14,824 nt of DNA. Source: DAOTVD01 sp034437075. GTDB taxonomy: Bacteria > Chloroflexota > Anaerolineae > Aggregatilineales > J027. The notes beneath the pieces were generated by a model. It was not told the origin of the DNA and made no database searches. It saw only the letters and a list, made by a program, of their open reading frames with translations. Positions 6,846-14,470 of this stretch are shown here, piece by piece (position 1 is the first letter of the stretch; each line of letters begins with the position of its first letter). The position numbers and the translations under genes are program-made. The DNA lies in the NCBI GenBank assembly GCA_034437075.1, contig DAOTVD010000099.1, positions 1 to 14,824 of the forward strand, written 5' to 3'.

Positions 6846-8570
6846 ATGACCACAATTGTACTCATTGATGATGATCAAGACTTAGTGGCCAGCACCAGCC
6901 ATGTGTTAGAACGCAATGGCTATACGGTCATCGCCGCCACAGATGGTATCGAAGGGCTAGAGTATGCGCTGAACGAAAGCCCTGACCTCATTATCTGCGA
7001 TATTATGCTGCCTCATATCAACGGGTACGAAATTCTGGCCGAATTACGTAGCCGCTCGGAAACCAGCGCCATCCCTTTCATTTTCCTGACGGCGTTGGGC
7101 ACGCCGGATGACGTGCGCGAAGGCATGGCACGCGGCGCGGATGATTACCTGCCCAAGCCATTCCGGCACGCCGAGCTCTTGCAGGCCATTCATGCTCGCC
7201 TAGCGCGCCAACATGCCCACGAACAACGGCGCTTGCAACACTTCGCCGCCCATTTGGTGAGCCTGCAAGAAGACCGCCAGCGCGAGATCGCCCAATATTT
7301 ACATGACCAGATCGAACAATCGTTGGCAAGCCTCAAGCTTAGCCTATCGTTAGATAGCCTCTCGACCGACCAACAAATACTGATTGACGGCTTGCTGGAT
7401 GATATTCGCGGCCTGGCCAGCGATGTCTACCCCACCTTACTAGAACGCCTGGGGCTGGTGCCGGGGCTATCTTGGCTGTGCAAACGCTTTCAGGCGCGCT
7501 ACGGCTTTCGGATTGACTTTCAGCATAGCCCGCTACCCCACACGCCGCCGTATCATAACCTGTTGCTCTTTCGCATTTTGCAAGATGCCCTCAGCTTATT
7601 GGTGCAACGCGCCGAAACACTCAATGTTCAGGTACGCCTGCGTAGGGATGCTGAGGCGTTGCTGGTGTTGGATGTCGAAGGGCCGCGCGCGGGCTTCGCG
7701 CTAGAAGATGTTTCCGGCGATTTGGAACTCGTAGCGATTTACGAACGCGGGGCGGCCCTGGGGGCGGATGTGGCGCTTTCGGCCAGCCGAGGCGGTGGCT
7801 TCTTCCTGACCGTGAGCGTCCGCTTGGATGATGTCACGATCCCCACCACTCAGCCGGATTTACTCGACCGCCTGCGCCGTACGGGCGCATCCGAAACAGC
7901 CGGAACGACGCCGGTGCCGGTATGTTTGGTGGAGCCCAACAACTATTTACAAGAGGGCATCCGCGCCTTGTTGGCCAATGATGGCCGCTTTTATGTAGCG
8001 CACGCCTGCGACAATCTGGTGAATTGCGCGCGCCACCTGCGCCAACAACCAGCGAGCATGGTGTTGGCCAATCTGTTTAGCGGCAGCAATAGCCCCGATG
8101 CCCTGCGCACCCTGCGCGCCGAACACCCCCATTTGCCGCTGCTGGTCTTTGCCGCGCCCACCGACCCGGCCTATATTGTGGAAGCGTTTCGGGCTGGCGC
8201 GGATGGCTATCTGCCGCACCTGGCCCCCCCGCGCGAACTGCCCGAAGCCCTGGCCCAAATCGGGGCCGGGCACGCGTATCTGAGCCCGACTATCAGCGAA
8301 GTCTCGCCGCAAGCCTTCGTGCGCGACCAAGAAAAGTATATCCGCGCGAGTGAGGATGTCGCCTACCATCGGCTGACGCCGCGCGAGCGCGAAATCTTCA
8401 AGCTCATTGCAGAAGGGAATACCAATGCGGCCATCGCGCATTTGCTGACCATCAGCGTGCGCACCGTAGAGGCCCACCGCGCGAACTTGATGCGCAAATT
8501 GAACCTGAGCAACCAGAATGACCTCTTTCGCCTGGCCGTGAAGGTCGGCGTCTTGCAGGTGGATGCTTAA
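6846..8570 (+). CDS. Multidomain response regulator: REC, HisKA_3-like dimer/ATPase remnant, pseudo-REC, LuxR HTH
   Basis: This 574-aa protein is a NarL/DegU-type signalling protein with four modules. Receiver 1 (3-120) is intact: D8-D10 acidic cluster, phospho-acceptor D52, T82 and K104. Residues 128-225 resemble a HisKA_3 dimerisation domain, with DRQREIAQYLHDQ carrying H153, followed by a LERLGLVPGLSWL motif typical of DegS/NarX kinases. Residues 235-326 resemble a HATPase_c domain but lack the N-box asparagine and the glycine-rich GLGL box. A second receiver (357-480) has lost every catalytic residue: E363-P364 replaces the acidic pair, N409 the aspartate, A436 the Thr/Ser and H458 the lysine. 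A well-conserved LuxR helix-turn-helix (508-567) ends the protein. ATG 6846 starts right at the receiver; a TTG 15 bases upstream is less likely. It probably integrates a phosphorylation signal into transcription. Targets are unknown. Confidence 0.87.
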   Translation: MTTIVLIDDDQDLVASTSHVLERNGYTVIAATDGIEGLEYALNESPDLIICDIMLPHINGYEILAELRSRSETSAIPFIFLTALGTPDDVREGMARGADDYLPKPFRHAELLQAIHARLARQHAHEQRRLQHFAAHLVSLQEDRQREIAQYLHDQIEQSLASLKLSLSLDSLSTDQQILIDGLLDDIRGLASDVYPTLLERLGLVPGLSWLCKRFQARYGFRIDFQHSPLPHTPPYHNLLLFRILQDALSLLVQRAETLNVQVRLRRDAEALLVLDVEGPRAGFALEDVSGDLELVAIYERGAALGADVALSASRGGGFFLTVSVRLDDVTIPTTQPDLLDRLRRTGASETAGTTPVPVCLVEPNNYLQEGIRALLANDGRFYVAHACDNLVNCARHLRQQPASMVLANLFSGSNSPDALRTLRAEHPHLPLLVFAAPTDPAYIVEAFRAGADGYLPHLAPPRELPEALAQIGAGHAYLSPTISEVSPQAFVRDQEKYIRASEDVAYHRLTPREREIFKLIAEGNTNAAIAHLLTISVRTVEAHRANLMRKLNLSNQNDLFRLAVKVGVLQVDA

Positions 8571-8615
8571 GGCGGCGGTCGAAGCCCTCAAATCCGCATA
8601 TCCGCCGCGCCACGC

Positions 8616-8645
8616 TAGATACACCCGCCCCCCTTGCGGTATACT
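8616..8645 (+). promoter_or_regulatory. Probable glnS promoter
   Basis: TAGATA (8616-8621, four of six matches to TTGACA) and TATACT (8640-8645) are separated by 18 bp. The start codon lies 38 bp downstream with a strong ribosome site between. Confidence 0.5.
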
Positions 8646-8683
8646 GGCCCGGATACAACCCAAGCATTCAGGAGGCCCCACGC

Positions 8684-10375
8684 ATGAGCGACGCGACACG
8701 CTCGTCAAATTTCATCCGCGACATCATCGACGACCACAACCAGACAGGCCGCTTTGCGGGCCGCGTCATCACGCGCTTTCCGCCCGAGCCCAACGGCTAT
8801 CTGCATATCGGCCATGCTAAGTCCATTGTGCTGAATTTTGGCATCGCGGATGATTACGCCGGGCATTGTAATCTGCGCTTCGACGACACCAACCCCAGCA
8901 AAGAAGAACAAGAATATATCGACGCCATCATGGACGATGTGCGCTGGTTGGGCTACGACTGGGACGAACGGCTTTACCACGCTTCGGATTATTTCGGCCA
9001 GCTTTACGACTGGGCCGTGCAACTCATCCGCCAAGGCGACGCCTATGTGGACCAACTCAACCCGGAGGAAATCCGCGCGTATCGGGGCACCTTGACCGAG
9101 CCCGGCCAAGATAGCCCCTACCGCGACCGGCCCACCGAAGAAAATCTGGCGCTGTTCGAGCAAATGAAAAATGGCGACTTCAAGCCCGGTGAGGCCGTCT
9201 TGCGCGCCAAAATCGACATGGCCAGCGGCAACATCAATATGCGCGACCCCGTCATGTATCGCATTGTGGACAAGCCCCACCCGCGCACGGGCGACACTTG
9301 GCATATCTACCCCATGTACGACTTTGCGCATGGTCAGTCCGACTCGCTAGAAGGCGTCACCCATTCGCTGTGCACTTTGGAATATGCCGACCATCGCCCG
9401 CTGTATGATTGGTTTTTGGATAAACTCGGCATCTATCATCCTCAACAGATCGAATTCCCGCGCCTGAACCTGACCTACACCGTCCTGAGCAAGCGCCGCT
9501 TGCTGAAGCTCGTGCAAGAAGGCCACGTCGCGGGCTGGGACGACCCGCGTATGCCGACCATCTCCGGCATGCGGCGGCGCGGCTATCCGCCGGAGGCGCT
9601 GCGCGCGTTCTGCGAAGAAGTCGGCGTGACCAAAAGCGAAGGCACGGTCGAGATGGCCCTGCTAGAGCACCACGTCCGGCAAGTGCTGAACAAAACCGCC
9701 CCGCGCGTGATGGCCGTCCTCGACCCCGTGAAGGTCGTCATCACAAATTATCCCGAAGGCGGCCCGCCGGATATGCTCGAGGCCATCAACAACCCCGAAG
9801 ACGAGAGCGCCGGCACACGCCAGATTCAATTCAGCCGCGAGATTTACATCGAGCGCGACGACTTCATGGAAGACCCGCCCAAGAAATTCCATCGCCTGTC
9901 GCCGGGGCGCGAGGTACGCTTGCGCTATGCCTATTTCATCACCTGCACAGATGTCGTGAAGGATGCCGACGGCCATATCACCGAAATCCACGCGACTTAC
10001 GACCCCGCCACGCGCGGCGGCGATGCGCCAGATGGGCGCAAGGTGAAAGGCACGCTGCATTGGGTCTCGGCCCAGCACGGCTTGCCCGCCCAGGCGCGCC
10101 TCTACGAACACCTATTCACCAAGGCCGACCCCGGCGACACAGACGACCCCGACGCAGACTTCACGGCCAACCTTAACCCCGAATCGCTAACCGTGGCCGA
10201 CCCGATTTATGTCGAGCCCAGCGTCGCGGGGGCCGAACCCGGCACGCGCTATCAATTCGAGCGCAAAGGCTATTTTGTGGTGGATGCTGATAATACGCCC
10301 GACAAGCTCGTGTTTAACCGTACGGTTTCGCTGCGCGATAGCTGGGCGAAAATCCAGAAGCAACACGGGCAGTAG
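8684..10375 (+). CDS. glnS: Glutaminyl-tRNA synthetase
   Basis: This is a full-length 563-aa class I synthetase that charges tRNA-Gln with glutamine in the cytoplasm. The signature PPEPNGYLHIGH lies at 33-44. The KMSKS-type loop is VLSKRRL at 267-273, as in E. coli GlnRS. The C-terminal anticodon-binding beta-barrel region is present to the end, and total length is close to the roughly 554 aa of the E. coli enzyme. A consensus AGGAGG (8670-8675) sits 8 nt before ATG 8684. A Uma2 remnant begins 5 bp after the stop and may be co-transcribed. A dedicated GlnRS means the host need not rely solely on the GatCAB transamidation route for Gln-tRNA. Confidence 0.97.
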   Translation: MSDATRSSNFIRDIIDDHNQTGRFAGRVITRFPPEPNGYLHIGHAKSIVLNFGIADDYAGHCNLRFDDTNPSKEEQEYIDAIMDDVRWLGYDWDERLYHASDYFGQLYDWAVQLIRQGDAYVDQLNPEEIRAYRGTLTEPGQDSPYRDRPTEENLALFEQMKNGDFKPGEAVLRAKIDMASGNINMRDPVMYRIVDKPHPRTGDTWHIYPMYDFAHGQSDSLEGVTHSLCTLEYADHRPLYDWFLDKLGIYHPQQIEFPRLNLTYTVLSKRRLLKLVQEGHVAGWDDPRMPTISGMRRRGYPPEALRAFCEEVGVTKSEGTVEMALLEHHVRQVLNKTAPRVMAVLDPVKVVITNYPEGGPPDMLEAINNPEDESAGTRQIQFSREIYIERDDFMEDPPKKFHRLSPGREVRLRYAYFITCTDVVKDADGHITEIHATYDPATRGGDAPDGRKVKGTLHWVSAQHGLPAQARLYEHLFTKADPGDTDDPDADFTANLNPESLTVADPIYVEPSVAGAEPGTRYQFERKGYFVVDADNTPDKLVFNRTVSLRDSWAKIQKQHGQ

Positions 10376-10380
10376 ATCGG

Positions 10381-10759
10381 ATGTCATCGCGCACGGTCGT
10401 CAGCCCCGCCGCGTTTGATGCCTTTGTGCAACAAGCCGAGCGGCGTTATGAATTAATCGCGGGAGAACTCGTCGAAGGGCCCGCGCCTCCGTATTCGTCG
10501 CAAATCGCCGCCCTGGTGGTGTATTTGTGCGCTAATGCGTTGGGGCATGTCACCGGGGAGGGGGGCAAAAAGTGTCGGTTTCGGGTCGTTTTCCCCCTCT
10601 ACCAGCCGCAAAGCGGCGTTTGGGAGAGGGGGATTAAGGGGGTGAGGGGGAAGAATTGGCATAGCCTGAGCAGTTACCTTGGGGGAAGATGATACTCTAA
10701 CCGCAAAGGCGCTTTTACCGGACTTTGCGCTGGCTGTGCGCGACATCTTCCCGGCGTAG
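10381..10759 (+). pseudogene. Uma2-family endonuclease, interrupted and internally deleted
   Basis: The first 61 codons read as a good Uma2 N-terminus: RRYELIAGELVEG, then a stretch ending LGHVTGEGG. After about 10565 the frame enters unrelated G/C-tract repeat sequence and stops at 10690-10692. The C-terminal end of the same family reappears in a different frame at about 10672-10759 (VTLGEDDTLTAKALLPDF, then ALAVRDIFPA and a TAG). Uma2 proteins are usually about 190 aa. Here the central 70-80 codons, including the expected PD-(D/E)xK nuclease core, are missing and replaced by about 100 bp of repeat. No active nuclease can be made. The gene starts 5 bp after glnS. Confidence 0.8.
10566..10660. 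repeat. G/C-tract inverted repeat inserted in the Uma2 gene
   Basis: The stretch folds on itself: CCCCCTCT (10593-10600) pairs with AGAGGGGG (10625-10632), and GCCGC (10605-10609) with GCGGC (10613-10617) around an AAA loop. Outer TTCCCCCTC (10591-10599) is echoed by GAGGGGGAA (10644-10652). The sequence differs from the 175-bp element. Exact ends are not defined; no clear target duplication was seen. Confidence 0.5.
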
Positions 10760-10811
10760 CGTGTGGGGGGATGCAACCAAATACCCACTGGCCGCGCACC
10801 CCGCCCGCGCG

Positions 10812-10817
10812 TATGAT
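10812..10817 (+). promoter_or_regulatory. -10-like hexamer upstream of the binding-protein gene
   Basis: TATGAT lies 31 bp before the chosen ATG at 10849. No -35 match is visible at 16-18 bp, so this is a weak candidate. Confidence 0.3.
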
Positions 10818-10848
10818 GGAAGTATTGCAATCCAACATAGGGAGTATG

Positions 10849-12192
10849 ATGCTTCGTCGAATTTTCATTTTCATTCTCATGCTGATGCTGTTGTTGGCCG
10901 TTGGCGTCGTGGGTACCCAGGCCCAGGCCCCCGAAGACGGTTTTCCCGCGCAATTCGACTGCGCCGAAGACCTCAGCGGCGAAACGTTGCGCTTTTATCA
11001 CTTTGGCGACCTCAGCGGCCCGTTCAGCGCGCTGACGTTGCCCGTTGTCGCGGGCTTTGATGATGCCGTGGATTACTTTAACGCGCATGGCGGCATCTGC
11101 GGCGCGACTATCGAACAACAAGTCGCGGACACGGGCGCCGACCCCAATGTGAGCCAATCGGTTTGGGAGGACTTCGCCGCGCGCGATGATACCTATGTCG
11201 TATTTGTTTACCAAACCGAAGATGCCGAACTCCTGCGGCCCCAAGCCGCAGCCGCGCAAATCCCGCTGATGGTGTCTACGGGCAGCGTGCGCAGCCTGTA
11301 TGGCGAAGATGGCGATGCACCCGGCTATGTTTTCTCCATCACGCCCCTGTATGAAGATCAGATGGGCGGCTTTTGCGAGTACATCGCGGCCAACTGGGAC
11401 GACTTCGGCATCCCTGGCGCGCCCGTTATCGGCCATGTCAGTTGGTCGGTCAGCTTCGGCACGTATAGCGACACGTCCGCCACGCGCGCCTATTGTGAAG
11501 CACTGGGCGTGGGCTACGCGGACGCGGAATATTACTTTCCCATCGTGCCGAACATCACGCCCCTGGTGGAAAATGTGCTGGCCGAGGGCGCGAATATCCT
11601 CTATACAACGAGCGTCGCGGATGGCCCCGCGCGCCTGGCCTCCACGGTCGATACCCTGGGCCTGAGCGCTGGCGAGGACGTCTTGCTGGCTGGGCCAAAT
11701 TGGGTGCTCGACCCCGCCGTGGTGCGCCTGGCGGGCGAATCCGCCGAGGGTTATATCGGCCAAGTGCCGTATCTGTGGTGGGATGAAATCGACGCGCCCG
11801 GTATTCAGGTCATCACGGACTATTGGCGCACCCAACGCCTGGCCGATGACCCGCAAGCCGCGCTAGAAATTCGCGGCCTGGCCTATCTCATCGCCTTCGC
11901 GGCGGTGGATGCTTACCGCAATGTGATGATCGACACCATTAACGCCGTTGGCTATGCCAACCTCAGCGGCGAGGCCGTCTACGCGCGCCTAACCAGCGAC
12001 ACGACCTACAGCGGCCTGGGCGGCGTGCTGGAATTTAACTATAGCGACGGTCAGCGCAGCACGACCCGCTCGCGGCTCGGTCAATTGGCGTTCGTCGAAG
12101 CGAATGGCGGGCTCGCCTCGCAGGTTGTCATCCTGACGGATTGGCGCGATTTGCCCGCTTTGCACCTCGGCGGCGCGGATGTGCCCGACTGA
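10849..12192 (+). CDS. Secreted ABC substrate-binding protein, LivK-like (Peripla_BP_6)
   Basis: This 447-aa extracytoplasmic solute receptor is of the type I periplasmic-binding fold that serves branched-chain amino acid, amide or urea ABC importers. A hydrophobic signal peptide (1-27) ends in a signal-peptidase I site after AQA. No lipobox cysteine is visible. The mature start carries the family pattern FGDLSGPFSALTLPVVAGF, then AVDYFNAHGGICG (75-85) and DTGADPN. The start is set by AGGGAG (10839-10844) just upstream of the tandem ATGs at 10846 and 10849; an in-frame ATG at 10771 would add residues before the signal peptide and is unlikely. No LivH/M/G/F genes are adjacent, so it may be an orphan receptor or work with a transporter elsewhere. 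An element copy begins 28 bp past the stop. Confidence 0.86.
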   Translation: MLRRIFIFILMLMLLLAVGVVGTQAQAPEDGFPAQFDCAEDLSGETLRFYHFGDLSGPFSALTLPVVAGFDDAVDYFNAHGGICGATIEQQVADTGADPNVSQSVWEDFAARDDTYVVFVYQTEDAELLRPQAAAAQIPLMVSTGSVRSLYGEDGDAPGYVFSITPLYEDQMGGFCEYIAANWDDFGIPGAPVIGHVSWSVSFGTYSDTSATRAYCEALGVGYADAEYYFPIVPNITPLVENVLAEGANILYTTSVADGPARLASTVDTLGLSAGEDVLLAGPNWVLDPAVVRLAGESAEGYIGQVPYLWWDEIDAPGIQVITDYWRTQRLADDPQAALEIRGLAYLIAFAAVDAYRNVMIDTINAVGYANLSGEAVYARLTSDTTYSGLGGVLEFNYSDGQRSTTRSRLGQLAFVEANGGLASQVVILTDWRDLPALHLGGADVPD

Positions 12193-12223
12193 ACGCGACT
12201 GGGGCGCCGCGCGGTTTAGATTA

Positions 12224-12398
12224 GGCTTTTCCAAGTATTTAACTATGCCGCTTGCTTTTGTCGAAAAGGATACCGGCTTGATTTTACCCCCCTCTAGCTC
12301 CCCCCGAATTCGGGGGGAGAACTTACTCGTGCGCATAATAGCCCCTCCCTGAATTCGGGGAGGGGCTGGGGAGGGGTAATTATTTTTCTGGAAAAGCC
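12224..12398 (-). mobile_element. 175-bp MITE-like element, copy 2 (inverted)
   Basis: This copy reads as identical to copy 1 in reverse complement, flanked by TTA at 12221-12223 and 12399-12401. It lies between the convergent binding-protein and azlC genes. The right TTA is the azlC stop codon on the minus strand. Read on the plus strand, a GCCCCTCCC/GGGAGGGGC hairpin is followed by TAATTATTTTT, so it could act as a transcription terminator for the binding-protein gene. Confidence 0.88.
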
Positions 12399-13121
12399 TT
12401 AGGGCGCGTGGTGCCCGTCCCTCTGCCCATCGAACAGCAGCCCAGCGGCGATGCCCGCCACCGCCGCGAGCATAATCCCGGCCTGGTTGGGTAAATCCGC
12501 CGCCAGCACCGCCACCCCCGCCGCCACGACCGCGCACGCCAACATCGCGCGGCCTTTCACCAGCGGCACCACAATCCCGATAAAGGTCACGACCATGGCA
12601 AAATCCAGGCCCCAATCCGCGATGTCTTCTAGTTGTGTGCCCGCCAAAATGCCGATCAGCGTGCACACTTGCCAATTGCTATACATCGCCAGCGCCGAGC
12701 CCAGATGATACCACCCTTGGCCCTCGCCCCCCTGACGCGCGCTATAGCGCTGGATAACCACCGCGTAGGTTTCATCCGTCAGCCCAAAACCCAGCGCCAC
12801 CAGCCAGCGCCCCGGCAAATGCGCCATATACGGCGCCAACGAGACCGCATAGAGCATATGCCGCGCATTGACGACAAAAGTCGTCAGGATGATGAGCGGC
12901 ACGACGGCCCCACTCGCCACCAACCCCACCGCCACGAACTGCGCCGACCCCGCAAAGACGATCAGCGACATACCCAGCACCGCCGCCGCCGACAGCCCGC
13001 TGGCGATGCCCAACGCCCCGTAGATAATCCCAAAGGGAATCGCCCCCACGATCAGCGGCAACGTATCGCGCGCCCCGGCGAGCAATTCCGCGCGCGGGTG
13101 GGGCGTCATTGGCGTGTCCAT
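12399..13121 (-). CDS. azlC: AzlC-family branched-chain amino acid exporter subunit
   Basis: This 240-aa inner-membrane protein belongs to the AzlC/YgaZ family, which with the small AzlD/YgaH partner exports branched-chain amino acids. Family hallmarks are visible: LPLIVGAIPFGIIYG (21-35), FAGSAQFVAVGL (56-67), NARHMLYAVSLAPY (85-98) and GFGLTDETYAV. About seven hydrophobic segments follow and length is normal. The gene starts 4 bp after the stop of the upstream SDR gene, suggesting one transcript. ATG 13121 was chosen; an in-frame ATG 12 bases downstream is possible. No azlD follows. Its TAA stop coincides with the TTA target duplication of an element copy, so the 3' end was the insertion site. 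Confidence 0.9.
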   Translation of the reverse strand: MDTPMTPHPRAELLAGARDTLPLIVGAIPFGIIYGALGIASGLSAAAVLGMSLIVFAGSAQFVAVGLVASGAVVPLIILTTFVVNARHMLYAVSLAPYMAHLPGRWLVALGFGLTDETYAVVIQRYSARQGGEGQGWYHLGSALAMYSNWQVCTLIGILAGTQLEDIADWGLDFAMVVTFIGIVVPLVKGRAMLACAVVAAGVAVLAADLPNQAGIMLAAVAGIAAGLLFDGQRDGHHAP

Positions 13122-13125
13122 GCGC

Positions 13126-14178
13126 CTAGTTCACCAGCCCGGCTTCGATGAAAAAATGCCGGTGTTCGCTGGCCCATTCCGCCAAGCGCTTGACCCCCGC
13201 CTGCACGCTGACGTCTGGCTGCCAGCCGAAATCCCGCTGGGCTTTGCGCGTGTCGCACACGAAGATTTTTTGGTCGCCCTGGCGCGCCACGCCGAACTGA
13301 TGCGCCACCGGCTTTTGCAGAAATTCGGCCAGGTAATCCAGCAATTCGAGCAACGACATCCGAAAATCGCCGCCGCCGATATTATATGCCTGGCCGCTGG
13401 TCACGTCGCTATGCTCCAGCGCCAGCCAATACGCGCGGATGAGGTCGTCAATATACAACACATCGCGCACCTGTTTTCCGTTGCCAAAAATCGTGATCAT
13501 GTGGTCGAACAATGCCGCGATGGTGAACCACGCCACCCAGCCTTGATCCTCTATGCCGAATTGGTGAATGCCGTAGATGCAACTCTGCCGGAAGACAATC
13601 GTCTTTAGCCCATACACCCGCGCGTAATCCAGCACGTATTGATCCGCGCCGCCCTTCGAGCAGCCATAGGGCGAATGAAAATCCAGCGGAAAATCCTCCG
13701 CGATACCGTGCGGAAAATCGCGATAGGCATAATGATTCGCGCCTTCCTCGATGACCACCGACGCCATGCCGCCATAAACCTTGTTCGTGGAGGCGTACAG
13801 CAGCGGCGCGGTGGTGCCTTCGGCGCGCATGGCTTCCAGAATATTCAGCGTGCCCAGCAGATTAATGTCGAAGTCTTCGCGCGGGTTCGCAATAGAAGTC
13901 GTGACGGCCACTTGCCCGGCCAGGTGAAAGATCGCGCGCGCGTCGGCGTGCTGCGCGAACAAAGCCCGCACCGCGTCCGCGTCGCGGATGTCGCCCCGCA
14001 TAATGTGCAGGCGCGCGGCTTGGGGGTGTGTTTGCAAAATGCGCAGGTTGATGTCTGCCCCTTGGCGCGAGAGGTTATCGAACACGACCACCTGCATCCC
14101 GCGCGCCAGGGCATCCAGGCTCACGTTCATGCCGATGAAGCCCGCGCCCCCCAGCACAATGACTTTCTGTGTCTCCAC
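13126..14178 (-). CDS. Extended SDR nucleotide-sugar epimerase, CDP-paratose 2-epimerase-like
   Basis: This 350-aa cytoplasmic NAD-dependent epimerase/dehydratase has the Rossmann motif GGAGFIG (10-16), an acidic D34 at the end of strand 2, HLAGQVAV (85-92), a STNKVYG block (130-136) and catalytic Y171xxxK175 (SPYGCSK). The stretches RQSCIYG (197-203) and EDQGWVAWF (210-218) are characteristic of CDP-paratose/tyvelose 2-epimerases, which act in dideoxysugar synthesis for surface polysaccharide. The remaining tyvelose-pathway genes are absent here, so the exact nucleotide sugar is uncertain. The start is GTG 14178 with AGGAA 7 nt upstream; a nearby ATG is out of frame. azlC follows 4 bp downstream. 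Confidence 0.87.
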   Translation of the reverse strand: METQKVIVLGGAGFIGMNVSLDALARGMQVVVFDNLSRQGADINLRILQTHPQAARLHIMRGDIRDADAVRALFAQHADARAIFHLAGQVAVTTSIANPREDFDINLLGTLNILEAMRAEGTTAPLLYASTNKVYGGMASVVIEEGANHYAYRDFPHGIAEDFPLDFHSPYGCSKGGADQYVLDYARVYGLKTIVFRQSCIYGIHQFGIEDQGWVAWFTIAALFDHMITIFGNGKQVRDVLYIDDLIRAYWLALEHSDVTSGQAYNIGGGDFRMSLLELLDYLAEFLQKPVAHQFGVARQGDQKIFVCDTRKAQRDFGWQPDVSVQAGVKRLAEWASEHRHFFIEAGLVN

Positions 14179-14185
14179 GGTTCAT

Positions 14186-14275
14186 TTCCTTGACTAGTCA
14201 GGGTCGATTTGGTTATCGGTTATATCGGTTACATAAATGAAGGGTCTATTATAACGCAAGCCCCCAGAATGGGGG
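14186..14275 (-). promoter_or_regulatory. Epimerase promoter region with palindrome and GGTTA repeats
   Basis: On the minus strand a consensus TATAAT (14253 down to 14248) is preceded by a CCCCC-N5-GGGGG hairpin (14261-14275) rather than by a good -35. Between the -10 and the GTG start lie three GGTTA units (plus strand 14211, 14218 and 14227) and a perfect 10-bp palindrome TGACTAGTCA (14191-14200) next to the ribosome site (14186-14190). Repeats placed this way could bind a regulator. Confidence 0.45.
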
Positions 14276-14295
14276 TAAGCGACCTGGGGACATTA

Positions 14296-14470
14296 GGCTT
14301 TTCCAGAAAAATAATTACCCCTCCCCAGCCCCTCCCCGAATTCAAGGAGGGGCTATTATGCGCACGAGTAAGTTCTCCCCCTGAATTCGGGGGGAGCTAG
14401 AGGGGGGTAAAATCAAGCCGGTATCCTTTTCGACAAAAGCAAGCGGCATAGTTAAATACTTGGAAAAGCA
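14296..14470 (+). mobile_element. 175-bp MITE-like element, copy 3 (slightly diverged)
   Basis: This copy has the same length and orientation as copy 1, with TTA at 14293-14295 and 14471-14473. Three substitutions were seen: CAGGGAGG to CAAGGAGG, CCCCCC to CCCCCT before the second GAATTC, and the terminal GCC to GCA. The first two each weaken one internal palindrome. The right TTA is the stop codon of the minus-strand RCK_C gene. Confidence 0.88.

Noticed and set aside
10453..11856. A 467-codon minus-strand open frame
   Set aside because: It lies antisense to the binding-protein gene and the Uma2 relic, both of which have clear family signatures. Its translation shows no domain and looks like a GC-rich antisense shadow.
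11989..12675. A 228-codon minus-strand frame running through element copy 2
   Set aside because: It is antisense to the binding-protein gene and out of frame with azlC, and stays open mainly because of GC bias. No family similarity was recognised.
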